The notes under the pieces were generated by a model, which saw only the letters and a program-made list of their open reading frames with translations, was not told where the DNA came from and searched no databases. Source: Myxococcales bacterium (lineage in GTDB: Bacteria; Myxococcota_A; Polyangia; Polyangiales; JADJMO01). Taken from it: a DNA stretch of 5,648 bases. A program made the translations under genes and the position numbers. The first letter of the stretch is position 1; every line of letters begins with the position of its first letter. The DNA is taken from positions 1-5,648 of the forward strand of contig JAJXTK010000440.1 in assembly GCA_021783935.1 (NCBI GenBank). Reading direction: 5' to 3'. This document shows positions 5,122 through 5,648 of the stretch, in pieces.

Positions 5122-5648
5122 CTACCGGAAGGTCTCGTCCATCGACGCGAGCATGCCCACCGTGACGGTGAACACGGCGACGGCGGCCTCGAGCTCGTCG
5201 CGCGCCACGTTCTCGAGGACGTCGTTCGCCGAGTGCTGGAGGTCGAAGTAGCGCGTGGCGTCCTGTCGCAGGTCGACGAACGGCACGCCGTGGCCGTGCA
5301 TCGGCCCGATGTCGACGCCGCCGCGCGCCGGCCCTTGATCGAGCGCGACGCCGAGCGCAGAGAGCGCCGCGTGAAGGCGCTTGGCCGCCGCCGACTCGCG
5401 CTTGCCCTCGGGCACGCGCAGCGCCCACGGCTTGCCGTCCCCCTGGTCCGCCTCCAAGGCGACCACGTGCTTGCCGGCCTCGCCGGCGTGGGCGCTCGCG
5501 TAGGTGCGCCCGCCCGCCGCGCCGAGCTCCTCGTTCGCGAAGAGCGCGACGCGCACGGTGCGGCGAGGCCTCTCGGGCAGCCCGCCGAGCAGGCGCGCGA
5601 GCTCGAGCGCGATGACGCACCCCGCGCCGTCGTCGACCGCGCCGCGGC
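5122..5648 (-). CDS. M28-family zinc metallopeptidase, C-terminal part (start outside window)
   Basis: The visible 174 residues are the catalytic C-terminal part of an M28 aminopeptidase or carboxypeptidase, a di-zinc enzyme usually exported to the periplasm or outside the cell. The frame is open at the right edge; the first two bases of the edge belong to an incomplete codon. Family signatures, numbered from the first whole codon, are: GAVDDGAG (2-9), carrying the bridging Asp ligand; VALFANEELGAAGG (33-46), where the NEE pair supplies the general base and a zinc ligand; ALEADQG (63-69), with Asp68 as the expected ligand; and YFDLQHSANDVLENV (133-147), with His138 as the last ligand. The first family His ligand would lie upstream, outside the window. 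The gene ends with TAG at 5122-5124. A GTG at 5556 is not the start, because the conserved VDDG motif lies upstream of it in the same frame. All visible ligand positions are intact, so the enzyme is probably active. Peptide specificity cannot be told. Confidence 0.85.
   Translation of the reverse strand, partial: RGAVDDGAGCVIALELARLLGGLPERPRRTVRVALFANEELGAAGGRTYASAHAGEAGKHVVALEADQGDGKPWALRVPEGKRESAAAKRLHAALSALGVALDQGPARGGVDIGPMHGHGVPFVDLRQDATRYFDLQHSANDVLENVARDELEAAVAVFTVTVGMLASMDETFR

Noticed and set aside
5122..5556. A complete short gene starting at the GTG at 5556
   Set aside because: The M28 metal-binding motif VDDG lies upstream in the same frame, so the gene is the 3' part of a longer peptidase that continues past the right edge.
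4907..5620. Upstream extension of the glycosidase-like reading frame into the spacer and the peptidase region
   Set aside because: The frame is open by chance. It would cross the inverted-repeat element and overlap the M28 peptidase gene in another frame, with low-complexity Arg/Ala-rich translation.
1..5648. tRNA, rRNA, CRISPR arrays, phage or plasmid replication features
   Set aside because: No cloverleaf-like stretch, regularly spaced repeat array, integrase, transposase or replication gene was seen; almost all the window is accounted for by the six genes.

Overview
The window is very GC-rich, and third codon positions are almost all G or C. All six supportable genes lie on the minus strand. 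Base composition, the large phosphodiester-glycosidase-like protein and the secretion genes together suggest a Myxococcota bacterium, perhaps of the Polyangia. That placement is inference from style and gene content; no phylogenetic marker is present.

Reading in the direction of transcription (high to low coordinates): (1) 5648-5122 is the C-terminal 174 residues of an M28-family zinc metallopeptidase whose start lies outside the window. (2) 5121-4907 is a non-coding spacer. It holds a near-perfect 18-bp inverted repeat (4942-4959 / 5056-5073) bounding a ~132-bp segment that looks like a small non-autonomous mobile element or insertion-sequence relic. A perfect 14-bp palindrome straddles the right end. 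(3) 4906-2267 is an 879-residue protein with a recognisable phosphodiester glycosidase (NAGPA-type) domain and, at its C-terminus, what looks like a second, degenerate copy of part of that fold. (4) 2266-2169 is a 98-nt gap with a candidate sigma-54 promoter and a GC-rich hairpin directly abutting a strong Shine-Dalgarno sequence. (5) 2168-1 is a tight four-gene operon.

The operon is the most interesting part. In order it encodes a 73-residue coiled-coil protein, a 206-residue EspA/SseB-like needle-tip or filament protein, a 155-residue SycD/LcrH-type TPR chaperone, and a hydrophobic translocator of the YopB/SseC type that runs off the left edge. This is the gene order of Salmonella SPI-2 sseA-sseB-sscA-sseC. 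It argues for a host-contact type III secretion translocon in an organism group where one is not expected. The first protein would be the chaperone of the tip protein. The TPR protein would hold the hydrophobic translocator soluble until export. The tip protein would cap the needle, and the translocator would form a pore in a target membrane. No structural component of the secretion machine (ATPase, secretin, export gate) lies in the window, so a complete system is inferred, not shown.
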